DNA of 42,961 nucleotides from Xanthobacter sp. NM-59. Lineage in GTDB: Bacteria > Pseudomonadota > Alphaproteobacteria > Rhizobiales > Xanthobacteraceae. The stretch is from positions 1 through 42,961 of the forward strand of contig NZ_JACBFQ010000018.1 in the NCBI RefSeq assembly GCF_021401125.1, written 5' to 3'. Positions 16,261 through 23,898 of the stretch are shown one piece after another. Below the pieces are notes generated by a model. That model made no database searches and was not told the origin of the DNA. It saw nothing but the letters and a program-made list of their open reading frames with translations. A program made the translations under genes and the position numbers. Each line of letters starts with the position of its first letter. Position 1 is the first letter of the stretch.

Positions 16261-18003
16261 GTGAACCCAGAGTCGGCGGGGTGGATGATCGCGCGGCTCC
16301 AGCTCGAGGGTACCGCCAGCAGGCTGACATCGCGCTTGAACGATGCGCGCGCGCTGATCGGCCTCATTTGCAACAAGATCTTCCTAGTCACCAGCATGGC
16401 CGGTCAGGGAAAGACCAATTTCGTGTGCGACTTGGTCGAGAACCAGTTCCGGCTCTTCGAAATTCCGTGCCTATTCATCCCAGCGCGCCAGCTGAACGGC
16501 TTCGCGCCGGGCACGCGGCTGTTCAATTATATCGCGCACAACCGCTATGCGCCCGACGGCACCAAGCTGCACGATTATCTAGCGCTGTTCGATCAGGTCG
16601 CGCACGACGTCGAAAAGCCGTTCGTGATCCTCATCGACGGGATCAACGAAGTGACTGATCTCACCTCGTTCAACGAAGAGCTCAAGGCGTTCTGCAGCGC
16701 GGTTTGCCAATATGATTGTATCAAGCTCGTTATCACGTGCCGAAGCGAGTTCTTCGACGAGCGCTTTGCAACGATGCTCGACGAGCCATTCGCAGCGCAC
16801 ATCCACCGCGTGAACGACTTGCGCTCGGAAATGACCGACCTCAGCAAGGCCCGGCTGTTGAACGCCTATCTCGCGCATTTCCGCATCAAAGGGTCGCGGC
16901 AAGGGCAAGCGAAGGCGTTCCTCGAGAATGACCTCTTGCTGCTGCGGATCTTCTGCGAACGCTATGAGGGCAGCGATGTTGGGTACGTGACCGACATCTA
17001 CAAAGGCGATCTGTTCGTCGATTATTTGCGCAAGAAGATCGGCTCCTTCCCCTTGCAGCACCAAGCCAAGGCCCAGCCCACCTTGTTCAAGATCGCGGCG
17101 TCGATGCTCGCCGCGGACGATTTTTCCAAGCTCTCGGTGCGCGATTTTTCGGCCGAGGAGCAAGAGATCGTCCGGCGCTTCGTCGAGGACGACGTCATCC
17201 TCCGCCGGGAAGTCGATAGCGGGGGGCTCGCGGCAGTAGGCGACCTCGCCATCTCGTTTACCTATGACGAGCTGAGGGACTTCACCATCGCCTATCAATT
17301 GGTCGGTCGTGCCGCTGCCGGCCATGCCCAAGCGTTGACCGAAATGCTGGCCCGGTTGCCCAGCCGCCCGGTCTATGAAGGCGTCTACCGCTACGCCTAT
17401 CTGCTCGCGCGCAACGCGAACGATACCGCCGCGATCGCGGCGTGCGAGGCGGCGCCGAACTTCACCGAGCATTTCAGCCTCAACGTCCGCCTATTGCCCC
17501 CCTCGGTGCAGACGAGCGAGGACGTCGCGCACGTTAAGGGCATCCTGGCGGACGCCGGCGCCTCTCGGCGGTGGCCGCGCGTCGCGCTGTTTCTGCTGCA
17601 CCGGCGCAACGCAGCCGATTTGTTGAACATCGCCATCCTCATCGGCCATTTGAACGACCTCGAAGACGCGGAGCACGCCACATTCATTCGGGCGATCTTC
17701 GGCGGCGATCGCGACTACGACGCGCTGGCGTGGCGGCAAAGCATCAATGAGCTGGTGGCCGACGTCGGGGAGGACGAAGGCGGCCGGGGCCTGGTGCGAT
17801 ACTCACCCCAATGGCTCGCGTTTTTCCTGCACGCCGCTGCGCACGCCGGCTGGCTGGAACGAGAGCGCACCTCCAGCTTGTTCCAGGACGCAGGGGACGC
17901 CGTAAATTGCGCCGCAGCCCTGGTGCTGGTCGGACCGGCCAGAGCCACGGCGGTGCAAATTCTGTTGGCGGACATCGCAGCATCCGCGGGAGCCATAGCA
18001 TGA
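16261..18003 (+). CDS. STAND/NACHT-like P-loop NTPase
   Basis: The 580-residue protein has Walker A in SMAGQGKTNF (Lys51), Walker B in FVILIDGINEV (about residues 120-130), and a sensor-like ITCRSEFF (about 160), the order seen in STAND ATPases that act as signal-sensing switches. The C-terminal half is helical and Ala/Leu-rich, as in repeat-type sensor regions. The start is GTG 16261 with only a weak ribosome-binding site; Met at 16285 is an alternative. Its frame is the same as the SMEK frame, only 11 codons after a TGA, so SMEK and STAND may once have been one chain. It overlaps the next gene by ATGA. Confidence 0.8.
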   Translation: MNPESAGWMIARLQLEGTASRLTSRLNDARALIGLICNKIFLVTSMAGQGKTNFVCDLVENQFRLFEIPCLFIPARQLNGFAPGTRLFNYIAHNRYAPDGTKLHDYLALFDQVAHDVEKPFVILIDGINEVTDLTSFNEELKAFCSAVCQYDCIKLVITCRSEFFDERFATMLDEPFAAHIHRVNDLRSEMTDLSKARLLNAYLAHFRIKGSRQGQAKAFLENDLLLLRIFCERYEGSDVGYVTDIYKGDLFVDYLRKKIGSFPLQHQAKAQPTLFKIAASMLAADDFSKLSVRDFSAEEQEIVRRFVEDDVILRREVDSGGLAAVGDLAISFTYDELRDFTIAYQLVGRAAAGHAQALTEMLARLPSRPVYEGVYRYAYLLARNANDTAAIAACEAAPNFTEHFSLNVRLLPPSVQTSEDVAHVKGILADAGASRRWPRVALFLLHRRNAADLLNIAILIGHLNDLEDAEHATFIRAIFGGDRDYDALAWRQSINELVADVGEDEGGRGLVRYSPQWLAFFLHAAAHAGWLERERTSSLFQDAGDAVNCAAALVLVGPARATAVQILLADIAASAGAIA

Positions 18004-18366
18004 CCGAGAAGGATCTCGTCCTACCCTTGCGCCGGATTCCGCCGCTCGACGAATTTCTCGATGCTTTGAAGATCAAGCCAGCCGGGCTCGCGGCGCAGCT
18101 GTTCACGGACGTCTACAACCAGCTCTTCTCCTGGTCGAACGACCTGCGCGCGCAATATAACCAATATTATTGCGTGGAGTATCCGACGCTCGCGACCTAT
18201 CTCGAATTGGCGCACGAAATCTATCTCGACCCGGCCGAACTCGAAAAAACGCACATACTCAAGATTAAGTCACCCGGGGGGCGTGCTCGAGGAAGCCTAT
18301 GACGACAATGTCCGGGACACGGTCATCGCCTGCATTCGCAAGCTGGAGGACAGCCATGAAGATTAA
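18000..18366 (+). pseudogene. small operon protein with a frameshift in a G6 run
   Basis: ATG at 18000 overlaps the NTPase stop. The frame reads MTEKDLVLPLRRIPPLDEFL, LFTDVYNQLFSWSNDLRAQY, YPTLATYLELAHEIYLDPAE, then HILKIKSPGG, and stops at 18302. One base over, after the six G residues at about 18278-18283, the sequence continues VLEEAYDDNVRDTVIACIRK and LEDSHED, stopping at 18366. That end overlaps the next gene's ATG. So the native protein is about 121 residues and this copy has one G too many, by mutation, sequencing error or slippage. I do not recognise the family; it is helical and soluble. Confidence 0.65.
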
Positions 18367-18754
18367 GATGGACTTTGTCTCGAACAGCTCGTCGACTTCG
18401 TTCGTCTATATCGCTCGCGACATGCTGTCGCGCGACGATTTCCTGGCAGCGGCCGGCGTCGGTCCCGACAGCCCAGTGGCGCCGCTGTTCGAGACCATGT
18501 TTGCCGAGCTCAAGAGCCAGATCGACCGCGGCACCGTCCTGACGCGAGTCGAGGAGGTCGACACGCTGGAGCACCGGCAAGATTATACGCCGGCGGTGCT
18601 CGATCGCATGAAGCGGGGCATCGCAGACGGCGAGACGGTCACGATCGGCCATTTCAGCAGCGAGAACAATCTGGCCGAGATGACGCTGTGCACCGAGATT
18701 TTCGAGATCGAGTCCGAAAGGTTCTTCATCAATGCCTATGACAACTATTGGTGA
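18356..18754 (+). CDS. protein with N-terminal FVSNSSSTSF motif, partner of the radical SAM gene
   Basis: The 132-residue product begins MKIKMDFVSNSSSTSFVYIA, with GGAGGA five bases before the ATG. The N-terminal pattern K-I-x-x-D-F-V-(T/S)-N-S-S-S-x-S-F recurs at the start of otherwise different small bacterial proteins that I have seen annotated only as hypothetical. It looks like a recognition or processing tag, which is inference. The rest is acidic (RVEEVDTLEHRQDYTPAVLD, then a C-terminal FEIESERFFINAYDNYW). Its last 23 bases overlap the radical SAM start, so the two products are made together. It is a candidate substrate or partner of that enzyme. Confidence 0.75.
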   Translation: MKIKMDFVSNSSSTSFVYIARDMLSRDDFLAAAGVGPDSPVAPLFETMFAELKSQIDRGTVLTRVEEVDTLEHRQDYTPAVLDRMKRGIADGETVTIGHFSSENNLAEMTLCTEIFEIESERFFINAYDNYW

Positions 18755-19793
18755 AGCGCGCTTGCGCGTCAATCGCTACAAAGATCTCGGCTATTCGACC
18801 TTCTTCAACGCGCGAACCGGTTTCTTCGCGCGCGCCCCCGAGCCCGGCCAGCGCGAGCCGTTCTGGTCGCCGCACGGCCCCGAGCTGATGGACATTTCGA
18901 TCACCAACTGGTGCGACAAGGGTTGCGTATTCTGCTACAAGAGCTCGACTTGGTACGGGTCGCACATGGCGCTCGCTGATTACAAGCGCGTGATCGACCA
19001 GGCCGCCGAGATCGGCACCTTCCAAGTCGCGCTAGGCGGTGGCAATCCCAACCAGCACCCCGATTTCGTCGAAATCCTCGACTATACTTGGGCAAAAGGG
19101 ATCGTCCCAAACTACACGACCAACGGGCGCGGGCTGACCGACGAAATATTGGCGGCGACCCGCCGCAATTGCGGCGCCGTGGCCGTCTCCGCTTACGCAC
19201 CGTATCACGAGACAGCCGAGACCATCCGTCTGCTGACCGATCACGACATCAAGACCAATGTTCATTTCATCATCGATAGCGACAGCGTCGATACGGCGAT
19301 CGACTGGCTCCGCAACCCGCCGGAGTTCCTTGTCAAGATCAACGCGCTCATCTTCCTCAACTACAAACCTTCGGGGCGGAAGGTCTTCGAGGAAAAGATG
19401 CTCCGCCATAGCGATCGCCTCGACGAGTTCTTCGGCCTAGCCACCGCAACTGATGCGAAACTGAAGGTCGGGTTCGATGCCTGCTGCGTGAGCGGCGTGT
19501 TCGCCAGGACGGATGCCAACAACGCGCTGGTTGATGCCTGCGATGCGGGACGGTTCTCTCTATACGTCTCCGAAGACATGAAGGTCTATCCCTGCTCGTT
19601 TCAGAGCTGTTTAGTCGAGGGCGACATGCTTAATGACGACACCTCATTGCTCGACATCTGGCACGGCTCGGAAAACGTCCGCTCATTCCGACGCTACTTT
19701 GCCTCCAACCGCTGCGGCGGTTGTTCGCACCGGCCAAGCTGCATGAACGGCTGTCCGCTATTCGATCAACTCGTAGTCTGCGGAAATCGGTAG
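18732..19793 (+). CDS. radical SAM enzyme with SPASM-like C-terminal Cys cluster
   Basis: The 353-residue protein has the 4Fe-4S motif CDKGCVFC (Cys61, Cys65, Cys68) after a short N-terminal domain, the SAM-binding GGGNPNQHPDF, and a C-terminal Cys-rich region: DACCVSG, DACDAGRFSLYVSEDMKVYP followed by CSFQSC, then CGGCSHRPSCMNGCPLF. The latter is the SPASM type that binds auxiliary clusters in enzymes which modify peptides. It should cleave SAM to a 5'-deoxyadenosyl radical and act on a peptide or protein. The start overlaps the FVSNSSS gene, supporting that product as substrate. It is not viperin-like: viperins lack this tail. Confidence 0.85.
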   Translation: MPMTTIGEARLRVNRYKDLGYSTFFNARTGFFARAPEPGQREPFWSPHGPELMDISITNWCDKGCVFCYKSSTWYGSHMALADYKRVIDQAAEIGTFQVALGGGNPNQHPDFVEILDYTWAKGIVPNYTTNGRGLTDEILAATRRNCGAVAVSAYAPYHETAETIRLLTDHDIKTNVHFIIDSDSVDTAIDWLRNPPEFLVKINALIFLNYKPSGRKVFEEKMLRHSDRLDEFFGLATATDAKLKVGFDACCVSGVFARTDANNALVDACDAGRFSLYVSEDMKVYPCSFQSCLVEGDMLNDDTSLLDIWHGSENVRSFRRYFASNRCGGCSHRPSCMNGCPLFDQLVVCGNR

Positions 19794-19796
19794 GCA

Positions 19797-20020
19797 ATGG
19801 CCATCCCGCCCGAGTCTACCGATGAATTGGTCGCCTTCCTCGACGCGAATATTGTGCTCGAAGGCAAGCCAGTGGCCGAACTACCTTGGACAGAGATTGC
19901 AACGGCTGGACTGATCAGTACCCTGATCGTCCCGAAGGCGATGGAAGAGATCGAGGCCAAGAAGCGCGACGGGCGTTTGGACCCGCATGCAAAGGCGTTT
20001 AATCGGCTGGCAGACCCCGT
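19797..20020 (+). pseudogene. PIN-like nuclease gene, N-terminal fragment
   Basis: Only three bases separate this ATG from the radical SAM stop. The first 70 residues (FLDANIVLEGKPVAELPWTE, then LIVPKAMEEIEAKKRDGRLD and KAFNRL) match the start of PIN-type RNase domains: Asp in LDANIV and Glu in MEEIEAKK are usual active-site acids. After about 20010 the frame turns into unrelated residues and the serine recombinase stump follows, so the C-terminal part was lost in a deletion. It was probably the last gene of the operon. Confidence 0.65.
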
Positions 20021-20157
20021 CCGCATTCGCAGCCACCTTCCACCCGCGACGGGATCTGCCGCTGCGCCAAGCCAAGGGCTCCGCGCCAGATCCCGCCGCT
20101 CACCCGGCCGACAAGGCCAAACCCAATCGCCAGGACGAGCTCACTGCTGGATAGAAG

Positions 20158-20700
20158 TTGGGGGCAACGTCAACCATCCTCGCCAGCATTATCGACCGCC
20201 GCCAGGAGCGCACTGAGCGCCGCCGTGAGCATCTGGCCGAACTTCACAGGCGAATCACCGAGGCGGATCAGCGGATCGGCGGTCTCTTCGATGCCATCGA
20301 ATCGGGCATGGTCAATAAGGACGATGCGGTAGCGAAAGAGCGAATGGCCAGCCTCAAGGCGTTGCGGGATCAAGCTACGGCCGAAGCGGAGCGCACGCGG
20401 CTCGCGCTAGATAGCTCGGCCAGTCAGGCCGTCAGCCCGGACATGCTAGCGGCGTTCGCCCGCAAGGCCCGTGAACGGATGTGCCTCGACGATGGCGGCT
20501 ACCGCCGCGACCACCTGCGCGCCCTGGCACAGCGCGTCGAGGTCGCAGACGACGATGTTCGGATCATGGGGTCGAAATCGGAACTGCTGCGAACGCTGGT
20601 CGCCGCTTCTAGCGTGGAAACGGCGGCATTCGGCGTTCAGAGTTCTGTCCTGAAATGGCGCACCCGACACGATTCGAACGTGTGGCCTCCGCCTTCGGAG
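20158..20700 (+). pseudogene. C-terminal stump of a large serine recombinase
   Basis: The frame reads ILASIIDRRQERTERRREHL, AELHRRITEADQRIGGLFDA, MLAAFARKARERMCLDDGGY, RRDHLRALAQRVEVADDDVR and ends SSVLKWRTRHDSN. This is the coiled-coil and C-terminal region of site-specific serine recombinases (about 550 residues when whole); the catalytic N-terminal domain and zinc region are missing. The last residues are read from the tRNA-Arg fragment on the other strand, as is common for recombinases of elements inserted at a tRNA 3' end. It marks the right edge of an older element. Confidence 0.85.
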
Positions 20701-20702
20701 GG
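20656..20702 (-). other. tRNA-Arg(CCG) 3' fragment, probable attachment site
   Basis: Read on the minus strand this contains CTCCGAA (anticodon loop, anticodon CCG), the T-arm ACACG-TTCGAAT-CGTGT with a perfect stem, the acceptor 3' strand CGGGTGC and an encoded CCA ending at 20656. No 5' tRNA half follows at higher coordinates, where element DNA and the integrase begin at 20881. This is what remains at one end when an element integrates into a tRNA 3' end; the complete tRNA-Arg should be at the other end, outside the window. Confidence 0.85.
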
Positions 20703-20880
20703 ATTACTGGTAGCTCCGTCAAATTTACGATGGAGCGCGAAGAAATGCGATATCGTACTGTTACTGAAAAGGAATTTGTAACGCACTCTAGCCGAGACTA
20801 TCCTTCTCTCCGCCACCACTTTCTTCCTGCTGCTTACGTGGCGCTTACGCGAGACGAAGCGATCAGGGCGGAGAAACCCC

Positions 20881-22239
20881 ATGGCTAAGCTCACCAAAAG
20901 GGCTGTCGATGCCGCGGAAGCCGGCGCGAAGGATTACGTGATCTGGGACGATGAGCTCCCTGGTTTTGGCCTCCGGGTTTTCACGTCCGGAAAGCGAAGC
21001 TACGTCCTTCAGTATCGGTCGGCCGGCCGATCGCGCCGCTTTACGATCGGGCTGCACGGAGTGTGGACACCAGAACGCGCGCGCCAGGAAGCCAAGGCGC
21101 AATTGGGCCGGATCGCGCAAGGCGACGACCCGGCTGAAGAACGGCGGCTGGATCGGAAAGCGCTCACGGTCAAGGAACTCTGTGACCTCTACCTCGCCGA
21201 TCTGAAAGCGGGTCTCATCCTCGGAAAGGGTGGCCGCCCCAAGAAGCCGGGCACGATCGCCTCCGATCTCGGCCGCATCCACCGTCATATCGTTCCCCTC
21301 CTCGGCTCGCGTCGCGTCAGGGACCTGACGAAAGCCGACATCACGAGGGCCATGAAGGACATCATGGCGGGAAAGACGCGCATCACCGTCAAGACGAAGA
21401 ACCTGCGTGGCAAGTCCATCGTAAAAGGTGGCGCCGGCACAGCCACGCGGACAATCGGTCTGCTCGGTGGCATCCTCACCTACGCGGTCGAAGCCGGGAT
21501 CATCGAGACGAACCCTGCACATGGTGTGCGGCGGCCAAAGGATAATGTCCGCGCCCGGCGACTGAGCGAAGCCGAATATCGCGTCCTCGGCGACCTGCTC
21601 AAGACGGCTTCCAAGAACGAGAACTACCGGATGTCGGTGGAGATCATCCGCCAGATCGCCCTGACCGGATGCCGGCGCATGGAGATGGTGACGCTGCGAT
21701 GGGATGAAGCCGATACGGATTGCAGTTGCCTGCGCCTGAAGGATAGCAAGGAAGGAAGCTCCATCCGACCCATTGGGCTACCCGTGGTGGAATATCTGGA
21801 GAGGCGTCGGAATGAGGCGATCGGAGATTATGTCTTCCCCGGCCGGGGCGGCGAGAGCGCGTTCGGCAGCTTCCCCAATCACTGGGGGAAGATCTTCGCA
21901 GGCTCGCCCTTGGCCGATGTCACCCCTCACGTCCTGCGCCACAGCTTCGCCAGCGTCGCGAACGATCTGGGTTTCACCGAGGTCACCATCGCCGCGTTGG
22001 TGGGCCATGCGAAGGGATCGGTCACGAGCAATTATATCCATACGCTCGACACAGCGCTGATCATGGCCGCCGATACCATCTCCGGCTACATTCAGGGGCT
22101 GCTCGACGGGGTCGAGTTCAAACAGACCGCCTATGCGCTCGATCGAGGCTCCCGGAAAGCGGCGCTGGCACGGTTTCTACAGAGGGCAGCCGGAGATCAG
22201 TATCCGGAGCGTGACGAAGACGATGGACTTGCCGCATGA
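20881..22239 (+). CDS. tyrosine-type integrase (DUF4102/P4-like) of the integrative element
   Basis: The 452-residue protein starts MAKLTKRAVDAAEAGAKDYV with the DUF4102 arm-binding domain (DDELPGFGLRVFTSGKRSY), then a core-binding domain and a catalytic domain. Catalytic residues are visible: Arg in LTGCRRMEMVTLRWDE, His-x-Leu-Arg-His in TPHVLRHSFASVANDLG, His in LVGHAKGSVTSNYIH and the nucleophile Tyr in the same string. It joins attP and attB, here a tRNA-Arg 3' end. It lies 179 bases from the tRNA fragment and points into the element. All motifs are intact, so excision is plausible. Confidence 0.95.
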   Translation: MAKLTKRAVDAAEAGAKDYVIWDDELPGFGLRVFTSGKRSYVLQYRSAGRSRRFTIGLHGVWTPERARQEAKAQLGRIAQGDDPAEERRLDRKALTVKELCDLYLADLKAGLILGKGGRPKKPGTIASDLGRIHRHIVPLLGSRRVRDLTKADITRAMKDIMAGKTRITVKTKNLRGKSIVKGGAGTATRTIGLLGGILTYAVEAGIIETNPAHGVRRPKDNVRARRLSEAEYRVLGDLLKTASKNENYRMSVEIIRQIALTGCRRMEMVTLRWDEADTDCSCLRLKDSKEGSSIRPIGLPVVEYLERRRNEAIGDYVFPGRGGESAFGSFPNHWGKIFAGSPLADVTPHVLRHSFASVANDLGFTEVTIAALVGHAKGSVTSNYIHTLDTALIMAADTISGYIQGLLDGVEFKQTAYALDRGSRKAALARFLQRAAGDQYPERDEDDGLAA

Positions 22240-22303
22240 ATCGGTAAACGCGTGGGCAATCTGCCAAGAGGACCAGGGCCCAGCTCACTTCGTCCACTCC
22301 CGC

Positions 22304-22492
22304 TGTCAATCGGCATGGAAATCTGCCCCCCATATCGACGCCGAATATTGATCCCGGCCTGGGGCATTGCCCCATGGCCGGGGAGCGTTGGTGTGCATTG
22401 CGTCCAATGGCATCAAGAGTCTGTGCGGTCAGTGGCGGTTCTTGAACCACCAGCTCCAGTTTCCGGTCTCGACGATCTCGTAGTGGTGGGTA
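22304..22492 (-). mobile_element. IS21-like element end with IstB C-terminal tail
   Basis: The minus strand encodes HHYEIVETGNWSWWFKNRH then a stop at 22429-22431, resembling the last residues of IS21-family IstB ATPases. Downstream, repeated GGxxGxxATATTCGGCG-like DNA leads to an end at TGTCAAT (22304-22310, plus strand), similar to IS21 termini. Only the tail of the element is left. Confidence 0.45.
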
Positions 22493-22498
22493 CCGCGC

Positions 22499-22728
22499 TT
22501 TCGGGACGAGTGTTTGAATGAGACCCTGTTCTCGAACCTGGCGCAGGCCCGCGCCACCATCAGCTCATGGAAAGAGGACTACAATTTGAACCGACCCCAC
22601 TCGGCGCTGGGCCATCGATCCCCCGCCAAGTTTGCCACAGCACTCACACTGGAAATCGTGGCCCCTTGAGGTCACAAATCAACCCATGGATTCTCCCCCA
22701 AACCGGAGGAAAAATGGGGCTCAGGTCA
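22499..22728 (+). mobile_element. IS3-family transposase C-terminal remnant and right end
   Basis: The frame FRDECLNETLFSNLAQARAT, then ISSWKEDYNLNRPHSALGHR and SPAKFA, stopping at 22667-22669, is the C-terminus of an IS3-family OrfB transposase (final part of the DDE domain, with conserved YNxxRPHSALG). The DNA to about 22728 (GGGGCTCAGGTCA) looks like the IS terminus. It joins the IS21-like scar on the left and a marR fragment on the right. Confidence 0.8.
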
Positions 22729-22902
22729 GCGTTGATCTCCCTCACGCCAGCTGCATTGGACAAGATGCAAGGCGTGCGGGAGGCAATCGCCAGCGTCAAT
22801 TCCGACGCCGTCGCCGGCCTCGAGCCGGACCAGCGGGAAACCTTTCTCGCGACCCTTCGCAGCATCATTGCTGCCCTGGATGCGATCCCGGACGAAGAGT
22901 AG
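22720..22902 (+). pseudogene. MarR-family regulator, 3' fragment
   Basis: The last 60 residues (RSALISLTPAALDKMQGVRE, then AIASVNSDAVAGLEPDQRET and FLATLRSIIAALD) match the C-terminal dimerisation helices of MarR-type repressors. The winged helix is absent; the IS3 end abuts the fragment, so the insertion removed the 5' part. Confidence 0.65.
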
Positions 22903-23160
22903 TGAGAAAAGGGGAGAATGGACGTTGCCCTTCGGCCCGGGCTTTCGGCTGCGCCGGAACCACGCTTGGCAAGCGCGCTTCCGCCATTCGGCTTCAATCC
23001 CTAACGCGAGGGCGGCGGCCGTTTCGCGGGAAGCCACGCTACGGGGAGGCATCTTGAATGCCGGTCTCTGGCGCATGGCGAAAGGAACATGAGACGGGGC
23101 CATCGCACCCCGTCACCGATCACGCTGGCAAACCACAGCGGACCCCTCGTAGTCTCCAGC
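22903..23160. other. gene-free stretch after the marR fragment
   Basis: No protein-like frame that I trust lies between the marR fragment and the recombinase-like remnant. Confidence 0.4.
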
Positions 23161-23336
23161 GGCGGCCTCGAGAGATCGCGCACTGTGCCCGTTTTCTGCA
23201 TGCGGAGGATCGCGTGCATGACGTCCCCCAGCATCATCCCCACCGCAATCCTGCGACAGGCCCAGCGCCCTATATCTACACGCCGGAGGAAGTGGCGCCC
23301 ATGCTCATGCTCGCAAAGCTGCCCCGACCGCGATGA
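23160..23336 (+). pseudogene. possible tyrosine recombinase fragment
   Basis: The frame reads REIAHCARFLHAEDRVHDVP, then QHHPHRNPATGPAPYIYTPE and EVAPMLMLAKLP, which resembles the stretch joining the core-binding and catalytic domains of XerC-like recombinases (F-x-x-H-x-x...PYIYTxEExxxLL). No catalytic residues remain. Its 3' end overlaps the oppositely oriented oxidoreductase gene. Confidence 0.4.
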
Positions 23337-23898
23337 CGACATCGCCCGAGATCGGAAATACGCAGCACGCCAGAGCATAGCCATTAGCCCGCTCGGCGTT
23401 GTTGAGAGAAGAGTCGGCTTCGACACGACATTCGCCGCCGACAATCCTAATCCGGCAACCGCCACAAATGCCCGATCGGCATCCAGAGCGTAAGGGCACG
23501 CCATAGTCATCCAGAATTTCGAGGATCGATTTACCGGGCGCGACGCCCAACATCCGACCCGTTTCCGCGAGCAGTAGACGCGCTCTTGGCGCATCAGTGA
23601 TAGCGAGAGGGATGATCACCCCCTCGCGAACGTCGGAATGCAGCCGATCCGAAACACCGTTATAGCTCGCGCGTCTGACGGCGATCTCGAAAAGGTTCGG
23701 CTCTTCCACGCGAGTGACGGAATACAGCCGTTGCTGCAGTTGCCCTGTTCCGTCGGGATAGCGGACCGCGACGTGACCACCCGGCAGCACCGTGTCGAGG
23801 AAATGCGCATGGGCGCCCTCGACGCGCAAGGTAATCACTTTCACGTCGCCCGTTTCGGGTCGCACGCCTTCGCAGCGCGCCAGTACGAGCGCGCTCAT
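23305..23898 (-). CDS. short flavin/2Fe-2S oxidoreductase lacking the NAD-binding domain
   Basis: The 197-residue protein begins like a VanB-type reductase flavin domain (GGHVAVRYPDGTGQLQQRLY, with SVTRVEEPNLFEIAVRR and YNGVSDRLHSDVREG). It then jumps straight to a plant-type ferredoxin domain (GRMLGVAPGKSILEILDDYG, then CRSGICGGC and a further Cys pair in ALACC). A complete VanB-type enzyme has about 320 residues, with an NAD-binding domain between these parts; here about 120 residues are absent but the frame is open. The ATG overlaps the stop of the di-iron oxygenase gene (ATGA). It probably supplies electrons to that oxygenase, if functional. Confidence 0.8.
   Translation of the reverse strand: MSALVLARCEGVRPETGDVKVITLRVEGAHAHFLDTVLPGGHVAVRYPDGTGQLQQRLYSVTRVEEPNLFEIAVRRASYNGVSDRLHSDVREGVIIPLAITDAPRARLLLAETGRMLGVAPGKSILEILDDYGVPLRSGCRSGICGGCRIRIVGGECRVEADSSLNNAERANGYALACCVFPISGDVVIAVGAALRA

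Noticed and set aside
10055-18283. All frameshifts being sequencing errors
   Set aside because: I cannot exclude error for the one-base indels near 10060, 15663 and 18280, but the nonsense substitutions and large deletions elsewhere show that real decay is common here.
18732-19793. Viperin-like antiviral radical SAM enzyme
   Set aside because: The protein has a C-terminal SPASM-type Cys-rich region and is next to a candidate peptide substrate; viperins have neither.
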